A stretch of 64,000 bases of DNA from CAVPXC01 sp963709505 (GTDB taxonomy: Bacteria > Chloroflexota > Anaerolineae > JAAEKA01): positions 1 through 64,000 of the forward strand of contig CAVPXC010000020.1 of NCBI GenBank assembly GCA_963709505.1, in the 5' to 3' direction. The first letter of the stretch is position 1. Every line of letters begins with the position of its first letter. A model generated the notes under the pieces. It saw only the letters and a program-made list of their open reading frames with translations. It had not been told where the DNA came from and did not search any database. Both the position numbers and the translations under genes were made by a program. This document shows positions 54,801 to 64,000 of this stretch, piece by piece.

Positions 54801-56961
54801 TCACCGGGCTGAGTTCTTGAACTCGATCCGAATCGGTTCCAAGGCGAAGCTGAGCTCCCGCTGGTCTCCGGTGGCGGGGTCGACGTCGATCGGACGAAAA
54901 TTGCCGGCCTCCAGGTGTAAACTGACCGCGTTCCAACCGGGCTGGAGGTCAAGCTCAAACTTAAAGGGCTTGCCAACCTGAACTGGTACGGCGCCAACGG
55001 ACTGGCCGTTTAGACTCGCAGCCATCGTCCCTTCCATTCCCATCCCATTGTCGCTTCCAGGCTCATGCAGCGCAACAGGAGTCGACGTGATCGCCACTTG
55101 CTGGCCGGTCGGTGCAAAGATCAGCAGGCGGCCGGGAGACGCGGTCCATCGGTAGGTAATGGCGCCGGCAGTTTCCCGATCATACCAGCCGGTTCCGTAT
55201 ACTGCCTGCAGTTGGTCGGATCCGCTGGGTGGTATCTGACCGTTGACGAAAATGTCGGCGGGGGCAGCATAGCACGATGGCGAGGGCGTTTCCGTGGTTG
55301 GTTTGCCGCCATCCGGAGACGGCTCCAACACTTGGAGGGTTACAGGAATCACGATCGGGCTGCCCCTCACGGATTTGCCGCCGTTCTCGGAAAGCGCACT
55401 GATAGTACACTCCGCCCAGGTCGTGGAGCCCAACGCCATAACCCGTCCAATCCGCCGCAAGAAAAAGCTCTCCGTAGCCGAGTCCAGGGATGCGACTTTC
55501 CGAGGGCTGGTAAAAAACTCGTCGTGGGGTCTCAACGCTCCAAGTCAGTGCCCGATCCCCGTCGTTGACCAGAAGGAGACTGCCTGCTGGCTCTGCGTCG
55601 TCGCCCTGCCGGTAGGTAAGGCACAATGATGCCGGCTTTGCTTGTATTCTAGCTGGCCTCAGACCTCGCCAGAACTGGGGATCGGACCAGTCCCAGACAC
55701 GACGCGGCGCGTCGTCGATGCTGTCTACGACGTTGAGAAAGGCCATGCTCCAATCCCAGGTGGCGCGTTGTGTGCCACCCCGATAGTTGACAAAAAGGCT
55801 TGCCAGCACCAGGATCGCAAAGACCGCCGCAAGAACCCATTGTCCTGCGGTCTTCGGCGCTTTTAACTGGGCCAGCACGGGAATCAGGAAATAGGTCAGG
55901 TAGGGCAGCATGTCGACAAAGAGCCTTGGACCAAACGATGCGCCGGCCCAAGTACGCGAAAAATATGAAATCGCCATCCAATGCAGGACAATGATGGCCA
56001 GAAGAAAGCCATCCAGCCTTTCAAAGGTCTTTTGCTTGATCTTGAGCAGGACGCCGTAGGCGACAAACAAAAAGACCGGCGAGTAGATCAGCAGACCTCT
56101 CGCAGGGCTAACGAGATTGCCGGTCAAGGCTTCGACAAAATGCGAATTGGTTGTCAGCCTTTGGGCCTGGAAGTAAAACGGCAAGAAGCTGTCAAACAGC
56201 GAAAGATTGAGCGCAAAAAATGGGATCGCCACCACCGCTGCCCATAACAAGAAGTGCGGCAGGTATTTTCGATGGGTAAGGGCCACATACACGGTAAGAA
56301 GCACGATCGAGATGCTGTTGGTTGGGCGAATCACGTAGGCAAAGGCCAAGGGAAGAGCGGCGAACTGCACGAGTTTCGGTTTATCCCTGGCGAGCAAAAT
56401 CAGATACAGCGCCAGGGACAACATGAGCATCGATCCCGTGTGCGACCACAGGTCACGACTTGCCGTCGACCAGGCAGACGTACAAAAAGCAAAAATGAAT
56501 GTCAACCCGAGGGCGCGTGGAATATCCAGAGTGAGGCGGCCCATGGCGTAGATGACCAGAGCCGTGAGCGCAGTGAGCAAGCTGGCAATGACCAGGCTGA
56601 TGTTCTCCACCAGCAGCCAGTCTTCAGTTGCTTTCAGATGCTCGTAGAGATCGAGTAACTGAAAACGCTCCAGTACCTGGTCGACCAGGGCCACGGCCGG
56701 CGTAATAAGCACAGACGTGCCGTAAGGATAATAGTTGTAGCGATGCCCGTTGACGTCCACGCCCTGGGCATAGGGAAACTCATCCAGGTCGATGTTGCCT
56801 TCCTTGATGAGGCTCAAGGAAGTGTGAACTGTAAACGCTGTGTCGGTCAAGGTGGTGGTATGCACCTTGCTGACGTACACTCCGAGGATGAGCGCAAAGA
56901 GCAGCACCACGACGATGCGTTCTCGCACCTTTGCAGACGGTTGCGTGATTTTCTTGTCCAT
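54801..56961 (-). CDS. GT-C-type membrane protein of unassigned family (one frame break)
   Basis: About 720 residues when joined near 55440. The N-terminal part has TDTAFTVHTSLSLIKEGNID, NYYPYGTSVLITPAVALVDQ, and AYVIRPTNSISIVLLTVYVA, with about ten hydrophobic segments and a typical GT-C first loop. Specific family not recognised. The C-terminal 250 residues are extracytoplasmic, with LGYGELFLAADWTGYGVGLH before the break and a final beta domain (FKFELDLQPGWNAVSLHLEA). ATG 56961 is chosen (MDKKITQ). It follows the DUF2079 gene by 10 bp on the same strand, so the two form an operon. Confidence 0.75.
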
Positions 56962-56971
56962 ACCTGCGTTT

Positions 56972-59392
56972 TCAGTTCTCGAAGTCAAAGATGGTCTCAG
57001 ATCCAGCCAGCCTTACTCTGAGCGGGGTCACCGTTACATTGTCCACCCACAGCGTTCCCTGTCCTTTGTAGAGCACTCGGAGCTCGACGTCATCGTATTG
57101 GTCCTGGGTTTCAAGGTCAACTACAAAATCCTGATACTCGCCGGATGACTTGAAGTCAGACGCCAGGACATCCGTGCCGGCCAGCGAGCCACCGGCCGAA
57201 TTGGAGAACACATCCAGGCTGGCCGCTATTCCTTGATCGTCGTCCCCCTCGTGCTTGAGTCTGTAGATCACCTGATACTTGCCGGCCGGCAGCGTGAAAT
57301 AGGGCCCAAAGGTCAACCCGTCTTTGCCCGCCTGGGCGCGCACCTCAGGCCTTCCCACCCGTGCTTTGCCCTCCTTGGCCTGGCTGTCGAGCACATCGCT
57401 GTCCGGCAGGTCAGTTGCGAGGTTTTCTGCTTCATAGGTTGCGGAAAATAGCGTCCGCAATGCCTCCGTGTTGCCTCCCGGATCCTGGCCTTTCTTGAGA
57501 AGCAGGACGCCATCCTCGGCGCGCACCAGGCCGTACTCACCTGACAGCAGATACGGCGCCAGACTACCAATCAACTCGCCCCGCTCGTTACGTGAGGTAT
57601 AGGGCCAGAAATTGGCTGTGGGATCTGTATCGAACAGGATCATGTCGGCGCCGTTGACGATGGGGAAGAGGTAAATGGTCTTACGGCTCGAGAGGTGCGG
57701 CACAATGTCGCTCAGCGTGCTGACCGTGGCATCTTTGGGTATGTCCTTGAAGAAGCTGGTCACCACCCGGTCGTGTTGCGTGGGCCTGGCCAGCCCCGCC
57801 CCGCTTTTGGAAAAGATCGCACCATACTGGTAACTCATGGTCAGGCTCGCAACAAGCACAGCACCGGCCAGCGCCGCCCGCCAACACCGGTCGAGCTTAA
57901 GCCGTTGCGCCCCCAAAATCGCGAGGAAGAACATGGACGGCACAAGGCCGGCAGCGTAATGATAGCCGACCGTGTATTGTGTCTCCGCTGAGGACAGGAA
58001 CGCCACCGCCAGCGCCGGTACTGCGATGATCCAGGCCTGGCCGGCCAGCAGCGGCAGAAAGATCAGTGGCAACAGCAACTGGAACAGATAGATGATCTTG
58101 TCGGGGTTGGAGAAGATGAAGTTGGCCGTGAAGACGGGGTTGGTCAGCAAGGTCTCGACGATCCCGCTGAAGCCCTTGCTGCCCGGCGGCATCAGTCCAC
58201 CAAAACGGTTGACCTGCACCTCGCCGCCCAATGCCGGCATCACAAACCCTACCACCACACCAAAATACACCACTCCGACCGCGACGATCGCCAGGCCGAA
58301 CTTTGGGCGCCGCTTGACCAGAGCCACATACAGCCCGATGGCAGTAGCCGTCAACGCCACCTCTTCTTTGCATAGCAGCGCCAGCGCCAGGAACAGCAGG
58401 AATATGCGGTCGCGGCCAGTCTCAAGAAAATAGAGCGCAAACAGCAGCAGTGACGTGACCAGTGCGATCTGGTGGAAATCGAAGGTGTTGACACCGTGCA
58501 GGGCAGGATAGAGCAGATAGCTGGCACTCAACGCTACGCTCAGGACGGCGCTGCGTGTCTTGCTCTGGGCCAGCAGGTAGACGGCGATCGCGCCGATGCC
58601 TAGCGCGAAGCTCTGCAGCACCAGTAGGGTGCGTGCGTCCTGCCGCAGCGCGTAGACGGGCGCCACCAGGTAGAGGATTGGCGAGAAGTGCTCGCCCAGG
58701 TAGTTGATTGGCTCGACCCCGTGCAGCGTCGACCGCAGAACGCCGCTGTGAAGCCCGTTGTAGACCACCTGATTGTGGATTCCCAGGTCGAAGGCGTGGG
58801 TCATGAAGCTGTTGTGCCTGAGCACGGTTAAGGTGCTCAAGGTTACTATATAGCCTACGGTCAGCACGCCTACCAGAACCAGGCCGAGTTTGGCGGGATC
58901 GTGGCGGCGCAAAGCCGCTGGTGCGGCTCTTTCCCCAGCGCATTGGCATGCCTCTTTGACCGTAAAGCCGGCAAGAACGCTCATGGCGCCGATCAAACCA
59001 AAAGTCAGGAAGGGATGGTTCTTTTCGAGATCGGGGAGACCCAGAATGGGCAAGAAGGCCAGCAGTGACGCGCCCAGCAAAACGATGGCGCCCCATTGCA
59101 GGAACCCAGTGATTTTCCTACCGGTGACCAGCGCCAGGGCAAAAGCTACCAGAAACCAGAGCAGTACGACAACTACCATGCTAGCCAACGGCAGCCAGAG
59201 TGGCAGTCTGTTGGCTCCATCGACCTGGTTTGTCAAAATGAAGCTTTGTAGTTGATCCGCGCGGTTGGCTCCCCAAAGAAAAAGGCCAACCGCGTAACCG
59301 CCGATCAGAGCAAACAGAATGTATCTGGGTGCCAGGCGCTCGAGGGGGATAGAGCTATCTGAGCTAGGCGATGTCTTGCCTTCTTGAACCAT
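56972..59392 (-). CDS. DUF2079 GT-C membrane protein with C-terminal CBM-like domain
   Basis: 806 residues, intact. After an extra N-terminal block of four or five hydrophobic segments comes the DUF2079 core: HAFDLGIHNQVVYNGLHSGV, NYLGEHFSPILYLVAPVYAL, NTFDFHQIALVTSLLLFALY and LLCKEEVALTATAIGLYVAL. The C-terminal 160 residues begin YEAENLATDLPDSDVLDSQA and contain FTLPAGKYQVIYRLKH, a carbohydrate-binding-module (CBM6/35)-like jelly roll, instead of the module shared by the other GT-C proteins here. ATG 59392 (MVQEGK) is chosen. It is divergent from the next gene. Confidence 0.85.
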   Translation of the reverse strand: MVQEGKTSPSSDSSIPLERLAPRYILFALIGGYAVGLFLWGANRADQLQSFILTNQVDGANRLPLWLPLASMVVVVLLWFLVAFALALVTGRKITGFLQWGAIVLLGASLLAFLPILGLPDLEKNHPFLTFGLIGAMSVLAGFTVKEACQCAGERAAPAALRRHDPAKLGLVLVGVLTVGYIVTLSTLTVLRHNSFMTHAFDLGIHNQVVYNGLHSGVLRSTLHGVEPINYLGEHFSPILYLVAPVYALRQDARTLLVLQSFALGIGAIAVYLLAQSKTRSAVLSVALSASYLLYPALHGVNTFDFHQIALVTSLLLFALYFLETGRDRIFLLFLALALLCKEEVALTATAIGLYVALVKRRPKFGLAIVAVGVVYFGVVVGFVMPALGGEVQVNRFGGLMPPGSKGFSGIVETLLTNPVFTANFIFSNPDKIIYLFQLLLPLIFLPLLAGQAWIIAVPALAVAFLSSAETQYTVGYHYAAGLVPSMFFLAILGAQRLKLDRCWRAALAGAVLVASLTMSYQYGAIFSKSGAGLARPTQHDRVVTSFFKDIPKDATVSTLSDIVPHLSSRKTIYLFPIVNGADMILFDTDPTANFWPYTSRNERGELIGSLAPYLLSGEYGLVRAEDGVLLLKKGQDPGGNTEALRTLFSATYEAENLATDLPDSDVLDSQAKEGKARVGRPEVRAQAGKDGLTFGPYFTLPAGKYQVIYRLKHEGDDDQGIAASLDVFSNSAGGSLAGTDVLASDFKSSGEYQDFVVDLETQDQYDDVELRVLYKGQGTLWVDNVTVTPLRVRLAGSETIFDFEN

Positions 59393-59476
59393 ACAACCAA
59401 ACTTGTAGCCCACTTCTTTGAGGTTGTCAAATCTTCCGTGGTATAATTGGCCAGCGAATCGAACCGCAACTGACCC

Positions 59477-62400
59477 ATGACATCACTTGCCAAGCGCATC
59501 ATACGACCTTTCCATCTGGCAGCGCTATTTGGTTATGTAATTCTGGTCGCCGGATTCTATGCACCAGTACTGCGGGGCGTCCGTTCCTTTCCGGCCGGCG
59601 ACTTCACCGATCATTTCCTAGCTTTCAGCCTCTTCCAGCGCAGCGAACTCTTGGCGGCCCGGCTGCCGCTCTGGAATCCCTACACGTACGGGGGGCATCC
59701 CTTCCTTGCCGACGTCCAGGCGGCGATCTTCTACCCGCTCAGTAATCTGCTGATGCTGCTGACCTTGCCCTTCAGCAGCGCTGCCGCCCGGCTCTACGCG
59801 CTCCAACTGGAGGCGCTGCTGCAGTTTGTGTTGGCCGGCTTTTTTACTTATCTATTGGCCTACGCGCTTACGCACCGCCGGCTAGCGGCCTTCCTTGCCG
59901 GTGGCATTTTTGTCTTTTCCGGCTACTTAACCGGCTACCCTGCCCTGCAGTTGGCTGTCCTGCGCACCGCGATCTGGCTGCCGCTGGTACTCACCCTGCT
60001 ACTGCGTGCCTTCGAGCAGCCCAGACGCTGGCGGTGGTGGATCGGCGCTGCTTTGGCGTACGTTATCGCCTTTCTGGCTGGCCATTCCCAAACGTTTCTG
60101 TATCTAAGCTACACAACCCTGGCCTGGATCGCACTGCTGCTGTTTCGATCGCGACGCCAACCGGCTCCTCCACTGTCGTTGACCGGCTACCTGGTTCGTG
60201 TCGCCTCGTTCTATGGGCTGTTTCTCGGTCTGAGCGCAGCCCAGCTCCTGCCAAGCGTGGAGTTCACCCACCTTTCGGTGCGGGCCACCGTAGATTATGC
60301 CTTTGTCAGCGGCGGTTTTCCGCTTTCCGACACCTGGCAGGTGTTGCTGCCAGGGCTAGTGAGCCTGTTCTCGCCGCTATACATAGGTATCGTCGGTCTG
60401 GGTCTGGCGCTGATGGCCGTGGTGGAAGCAGCTATGGGCCGAGGACCGACGGCCGGCCGGCACTCAGTAGACCTGCTTGCAGACCGTCAGCTGTTTGTGG
60501 CATTCTTCGCCGTGCTGGTATGGGTCGCCTGGCTACTCAGCTATGGTCGCAGCGGTTTCTTGTTCCCGCTATTCTACCGCGTCGTGCCAGGCTGGAACCT
60601 CTTTCAGGGTCAGGAACGCGCAGCCTACTTGGTAGCATTTGGGTTGAGCTTGCTGGCCGGCTTTGGCGCGGCGGTTGTCGACGGCATGCCGTCGCGACGT
60701 CGACGCTGGCTGTCCTGTGCCTACGCTGTGCTAGTCGTTGCCGGCCTGGCCGCCTTCGTGCTGCGCTACGGAGCCACAGGGCAACCGCAAGTCAGTGCTG
60801 CCCAGGTGTGGAAGTCAGTGCTCGTGGCCGGAGTGGTGCTGGCAGTTTTCGTAGCGGCGTTATGGATCGACCGTTTGGGCCGCAGGCGGGTCGTTGTGCT
60901 AACAGTCCTGGCGCTTGGCGAGTTGTTCTGGGCCAATCGAGGCATGCTAAACAGCGGCGCAACGCTGGTGCAGCAGGCTGCGGCGCCGGCCGCAGCGCTG
61001 GCCGTGCAGCAGGCTGTGCAACAAGCGGGTAGCCTCAGCGCATCGTGGGGAGGCACATCCTATCAGGGTCCGCCCGGCCGCGTTTACAATGAGTTTCGCG
61101 CCGTCGAGGACTATGGCATGCGGGCTCAGGTCGAGGATCTTTGGGGCAGCAGCCCACTGCGAACTCGGGCGCTACGACGCGCTGCTCGATAACTTCCCCT
61201 TGGACCGCCTGTGGCAACTGGCCGGCGTCCAGCACGTCTTGACCAGCCGGCCGGGCCTTTACCAGCCGGCCGAGCTATTAGCCGAGCTGCCGGCTGACGA
61301 TGGCTCCACGTTCCTGCATCGTCTTACACAGCCGATGCCGCGCGCATGGATCGCCCATATCGTACAGAGCCTGGAGGATGGCCCCGCCCTGCCGTTGTTG
61401 GCCGACACGCGCTTCGACCCCAGCGCCACGGCTCTGCTGCCGCCGGTGACAGACACCGCGGGACGGGCTGGATTTGCCGCAGAGGGCTTGCTGGCGACGC
61501 CCGGCCAAAATACGGTGCGGATGGAGCAGCTTGCTCCGGGCCGGTTGCGCCTTGACGTCCAGAGCGAGCACGGTGGGCTGCTGGTGGTCAGCGAGAACTG
61601 GCTGCCGGGTTGGAAGGCCACGGTGCGTCGCGATGGCAATGAGACGGCTATCGGTGTGCCCGTGCTGCGCGCCGACGTGACGTTTCTCGGCGTGCCTGTC
61701 ACCCCCGGGCACAGCGTTGTCGAGCTAGCTTACCGGCCGGCCAGCGTGCGCCTTGGTCTGCTTATCAGTGGCGGGATACTGCTGGCTCTGGTAGCGGCGG
61801 TTCTGTGGAGAATGAAAAGACGAACAGAGGCAGAAAGGGACAGCGAGAGCACTGGAGAGGAAGAGAAGTGGGCGCGCTGGGCGATGGTTGCCCTGGTACT
61901 AGCGGCGTTTGCGTTGCGGGTATTCCGGCTGGGATACCAGGAGTTACGCGGTGACGAGACCTTCGGCTATTTCTTTAGCTTGAATAGCCTGCCTGAGATC
62001 GTGCGCTCGACCCTCTCTCTGCACGAGCCGCATCCGGTGGCCAGCTATTTCCTGCAGCATGGCTGGCTGAGCCTGGCGGGACATAGTGAATTCGCTCTGC
62101 GTTTCGTCAGCGCCTGGTTCGGTGTGTTGTCCGTGACGCTGCTCTACCGGTTGGGACGGCGGCTCGGCCTTGGCGCATGGACTTCGATCCTTGCTGCGGC
62201 GCTCATGGCGGTCAGCCCATACGCTGTCTGGCACAGCCAGGATGCCCGCATGTATACCATAAGCCTGGCGCTAACCCTGGCCAGCACGTGGTTGGCGCTG
62301 GAGGTGATCCGCTCGGGTGGACGCCTCCGCTATGGGCTGGCCTACGTCTTGGTTAGCTTGCTGGCCCTGCACACCCACTATTTCGCCGTGTTTGTCCTTC

Positions 62401-63809
62401 TTGCTCAGAACATTTTTGTACTGTGTCTGGCAGCAGTAGATCGGCCGATACGCCGGATCGCCGTGCGTTGGCTGCTCTACCAGGCGTTGCTCGGCCTGCT
62501 TTGGCTGCCCTGGCTGCTCGTCGCCGCCAGCACACTCACCGGTTACGCTGGCACCGGCAACTCGCCGGCCTTTGCGTCCATGCTGCAGCGATCGCTGAGC
62601 GTTTTCGGCGTTGGGGAGACGATTCCGGCGGCGCAGCGTAACGCCGTCGCCGTGCTGTCCGGCATCCTCCTGCTACTTGGCGCAGTCCGGCTGACGCTCG
62701 CTGGCCCGCTGGCGCGACGCATCCTGCTGTTGTTGGCGCTCTATTTGGTCGTGCCTCTCCTGGCTACCTGGCTCAGTGCGCTACAGCGGCCAATTTTCAA
62801 CGAGCGTTACTTGATCGCCGCCGTACCCCCGTTCTTTCTACTTTTAGCGGTTGCGGTTTTGGGCAAAGGCAAAGAGATGACGCTACTCGGGTCTGTTGCA
62901 GACACAGAAGTGGGAGGCCGCCACACCGGCCGCACCGACGATCTGTTAGGCTGGATGGCTGTGGTGGTAGTAGGGCTGCTGTTGTTCAGCGGGCTAGGCT
63001 CACTAGTTGGATACTACACAGATCCGACCTATAGCAAGACGCGCGGTTGGCGAGAGCTGGCGGCTGCTCTTGAGCGCTATTCGGCTGGCTTGCCAGCCGG
63101 GCACGTGCGCATTGTCGAGAATTTCCCCGAACCGACCCTGTGGTATTACTATCGCGGGCCGGTCGATCACCTCGTCCTGCCGCCGCGAGGCAACGACGAG
63201 GTCGCAACAGCGCAAGAGGTCGAACGCCTGGTGAGCCAGGGGGTGCAACGGGTGGTGATTCCGATCCAGCCTGCCGATTGGTGGGATCGATCCGGCATCG
63301 CCGAGCAGGCACTGGCCCAGGAATACACCTTGGCAGCTACGAGCCAGGTCGCCAACTGGCCGGTTCAGGTTTACGTGCGGCCGCCGACGGCGCTATCTCC
63401 GGTCGACGAAGTTTTCTTCAACACGGCGCAGACTGGTGACACAGGCGCTGGTGTGCGACTCGCGGCTGTCGCCATCCCTGCTGGCCAGCTCGTAGCAGGC
63501 GACATCCTGGACGTCCATTTGAAGTGGGAGGGGTCAGCACAAGCGTTGTCCGGCACCGAAAAGATCACGCTCCAACTATTGAACAGCGCAGGCCAGTTGG
63601 TGGCGCAAACTGACCAACCCCTCAGCGCCGCCGACCTGAAGGCGCCTAGCAGCTCGTACATGGTACCCATCCCTTGGCAGTTGTCGCCTGGCGACCACAC
63701 ACTTATTGCAGCACTCTACGATCCGGCCCAACCCGGTGCACCACGCTGGCTGAATTCAACCGGCAGCGACTACATCGTGCTGGCCGTTCTGCCAACGCAA
63801 AACCCATGA
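59477..63809 (+). CDS. YfhO-GT39 fusion: double GT-C membrane glycosyltransferase (one frame break)
   Basis: About 1,444 residues. The first half is a YfhO-type protein: FPAGDFTDHFLAFSLFQRSE, RLPLWNPYTYGGHPFLADVQ, AIFYPLSNLLMLLTL, and FSPLYIGIVGLG. It ends in the YfhO beta part (VSENWLPGWKATVRRDGNET). The second half (from about residue 800) is a second GT-C domain of PMT/GT39 type: LGYQELRGDETFGYFFSLNS, HPVASYFLQHGWLSLAGHSE, VSPYAVWHSQDARMYTIS, and one C-terminal beta-sandwich-like module (LTLIAALYDPAQPGA region). The frame shifts near 61160, between DLWGSSPL and ELGRYDALLDNFPLDRLWQL. Two catalytic GT-C folds in one chain are unusual. Confidence 0.8.
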
Positions 63810-63943
63810 GCAAAACTCTAAAGCCTTGGTTGCAGCGAATCAGCCTTGAACGCCGATCGGTCGAGCGACTTGCACCTCCGGACCCACAACTTGCAGGTTC
63901 TTGACTTCTGATCTCATCGGTGGTATGTATTCGCCGTTGTGCT

Positions 63944-64000
63944 ATGAAACTGCGATATGAGGTTCAGTGGTGGTGGCTGTTCTTGATCTTTGCGGCATCA
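63944..64000 (+). CDS. start of a probable membrane protein, cut by the window edge
   Basis: From ATG 63944 the frame is open to the end of the window (19 codons) and begins MKLRYEVQWWWLFLIFAAS, a basic start followed by a hydrophobic stretch. It is probably another GT-C gene. No clear ribosome binding site. Between 63810 and 63943 a 32-codon frame overlapping the previous stop is not convincing. Confidence 0.4.
   Translation, partial: MKLRYEVQWWWLFLIFAAS

Overview
The window looks like a draft contig from a Chloroflexota bacterium (Anaerolineae/Caldilineae-like). The grounds are high GC, secreted proteins with Thr/Pro-rich linkers and a terminal YLPFIQ / FLPFIRN-type motif, dockerin-like tails, and many very large GT-C membrane proteins of the DUF2079, DUF2723, YfhO and PMT types. 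This is inferred from sequence style; no marker gene is present. About twenty apparent reading-frame breaks fall in otherwise well-conserved genes (pstS, folP, lysA, plsY, several glycosyltransferases). The simplest reading is uncorrected single-base indels in the assembly, so most split genes here are annotated as one gene.

Region 1 (1-7290): a probable vitamin B12 capture and uptake locus on the minus strand. A cobalamin riboswitch (about 6998-7225), whose core is followed by an intrinsic terminator, precedes a secreted protein made of one DUF4430 domain plus two alpha/alpha-barrel (prenyltransferase-like) domains. Next come a second DUF4430 protein, an ECF S component and an EcfT. DUF4430 plus alpha/alpha barrel is the domain pair of animal intrinsic factor and transcobalamin. 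The second DUF4430 protein and the S component appear to be one fused gene interrupted by two compensating frame breaks in a Thr/Pro linker.

Region 2 (7295-12650): a complete phosphate uptake operon, pstS-pstC-pstA-pstB-pstB-phoU, also on the minus strand, behind a Pho-box-like array of 11-bp-spaced repeats. The two PstB ATPases carry complementary degenerate motifs, predicting a heterodimer with one canonical and one dead ATP site.

Region 3 (12750-29500): mixed housekeeping and accessory genes. These are a DUF433/DUF5615 toxin-antitoxin-like pair, folP and an SDR with an atypical active site, a three-gene operon (PEP/pyruvate-dikinase-like phosphotransferase, membrane-anchored ferrochelatase/CbiX-like protein, PlsY-like acyltransferase), a DNA photolyase next to a TspO-like protein, a dockerin-tailed secreted protein, a sugar epimerase/isomerase-like protein with a THUMP-like methyltransferase, and lysA.

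Region 4 (29900-64000): about 34 kb of thirteen consecutive giant GT-C-type membrane proteins on both strands, plus the start of a probable fourteenth. Most end in one to three copies of the same beta-sandwich-like domain. No cytoplasmic nucleotide-sugar glycosyltransferase or polyprenyl-phosphate sugar synthase lies among them.

Throughout, intergenic spaces are filled by long, often perfect palindromes of several unrelated sequences, and by hairpins built from tandem heptamers. Several supply the stop codon of the adjacent gene, and one sits inside the B12 riboswitch. No rRNA, tRNA, CRISPR array, transposase or phage gene was recognised.
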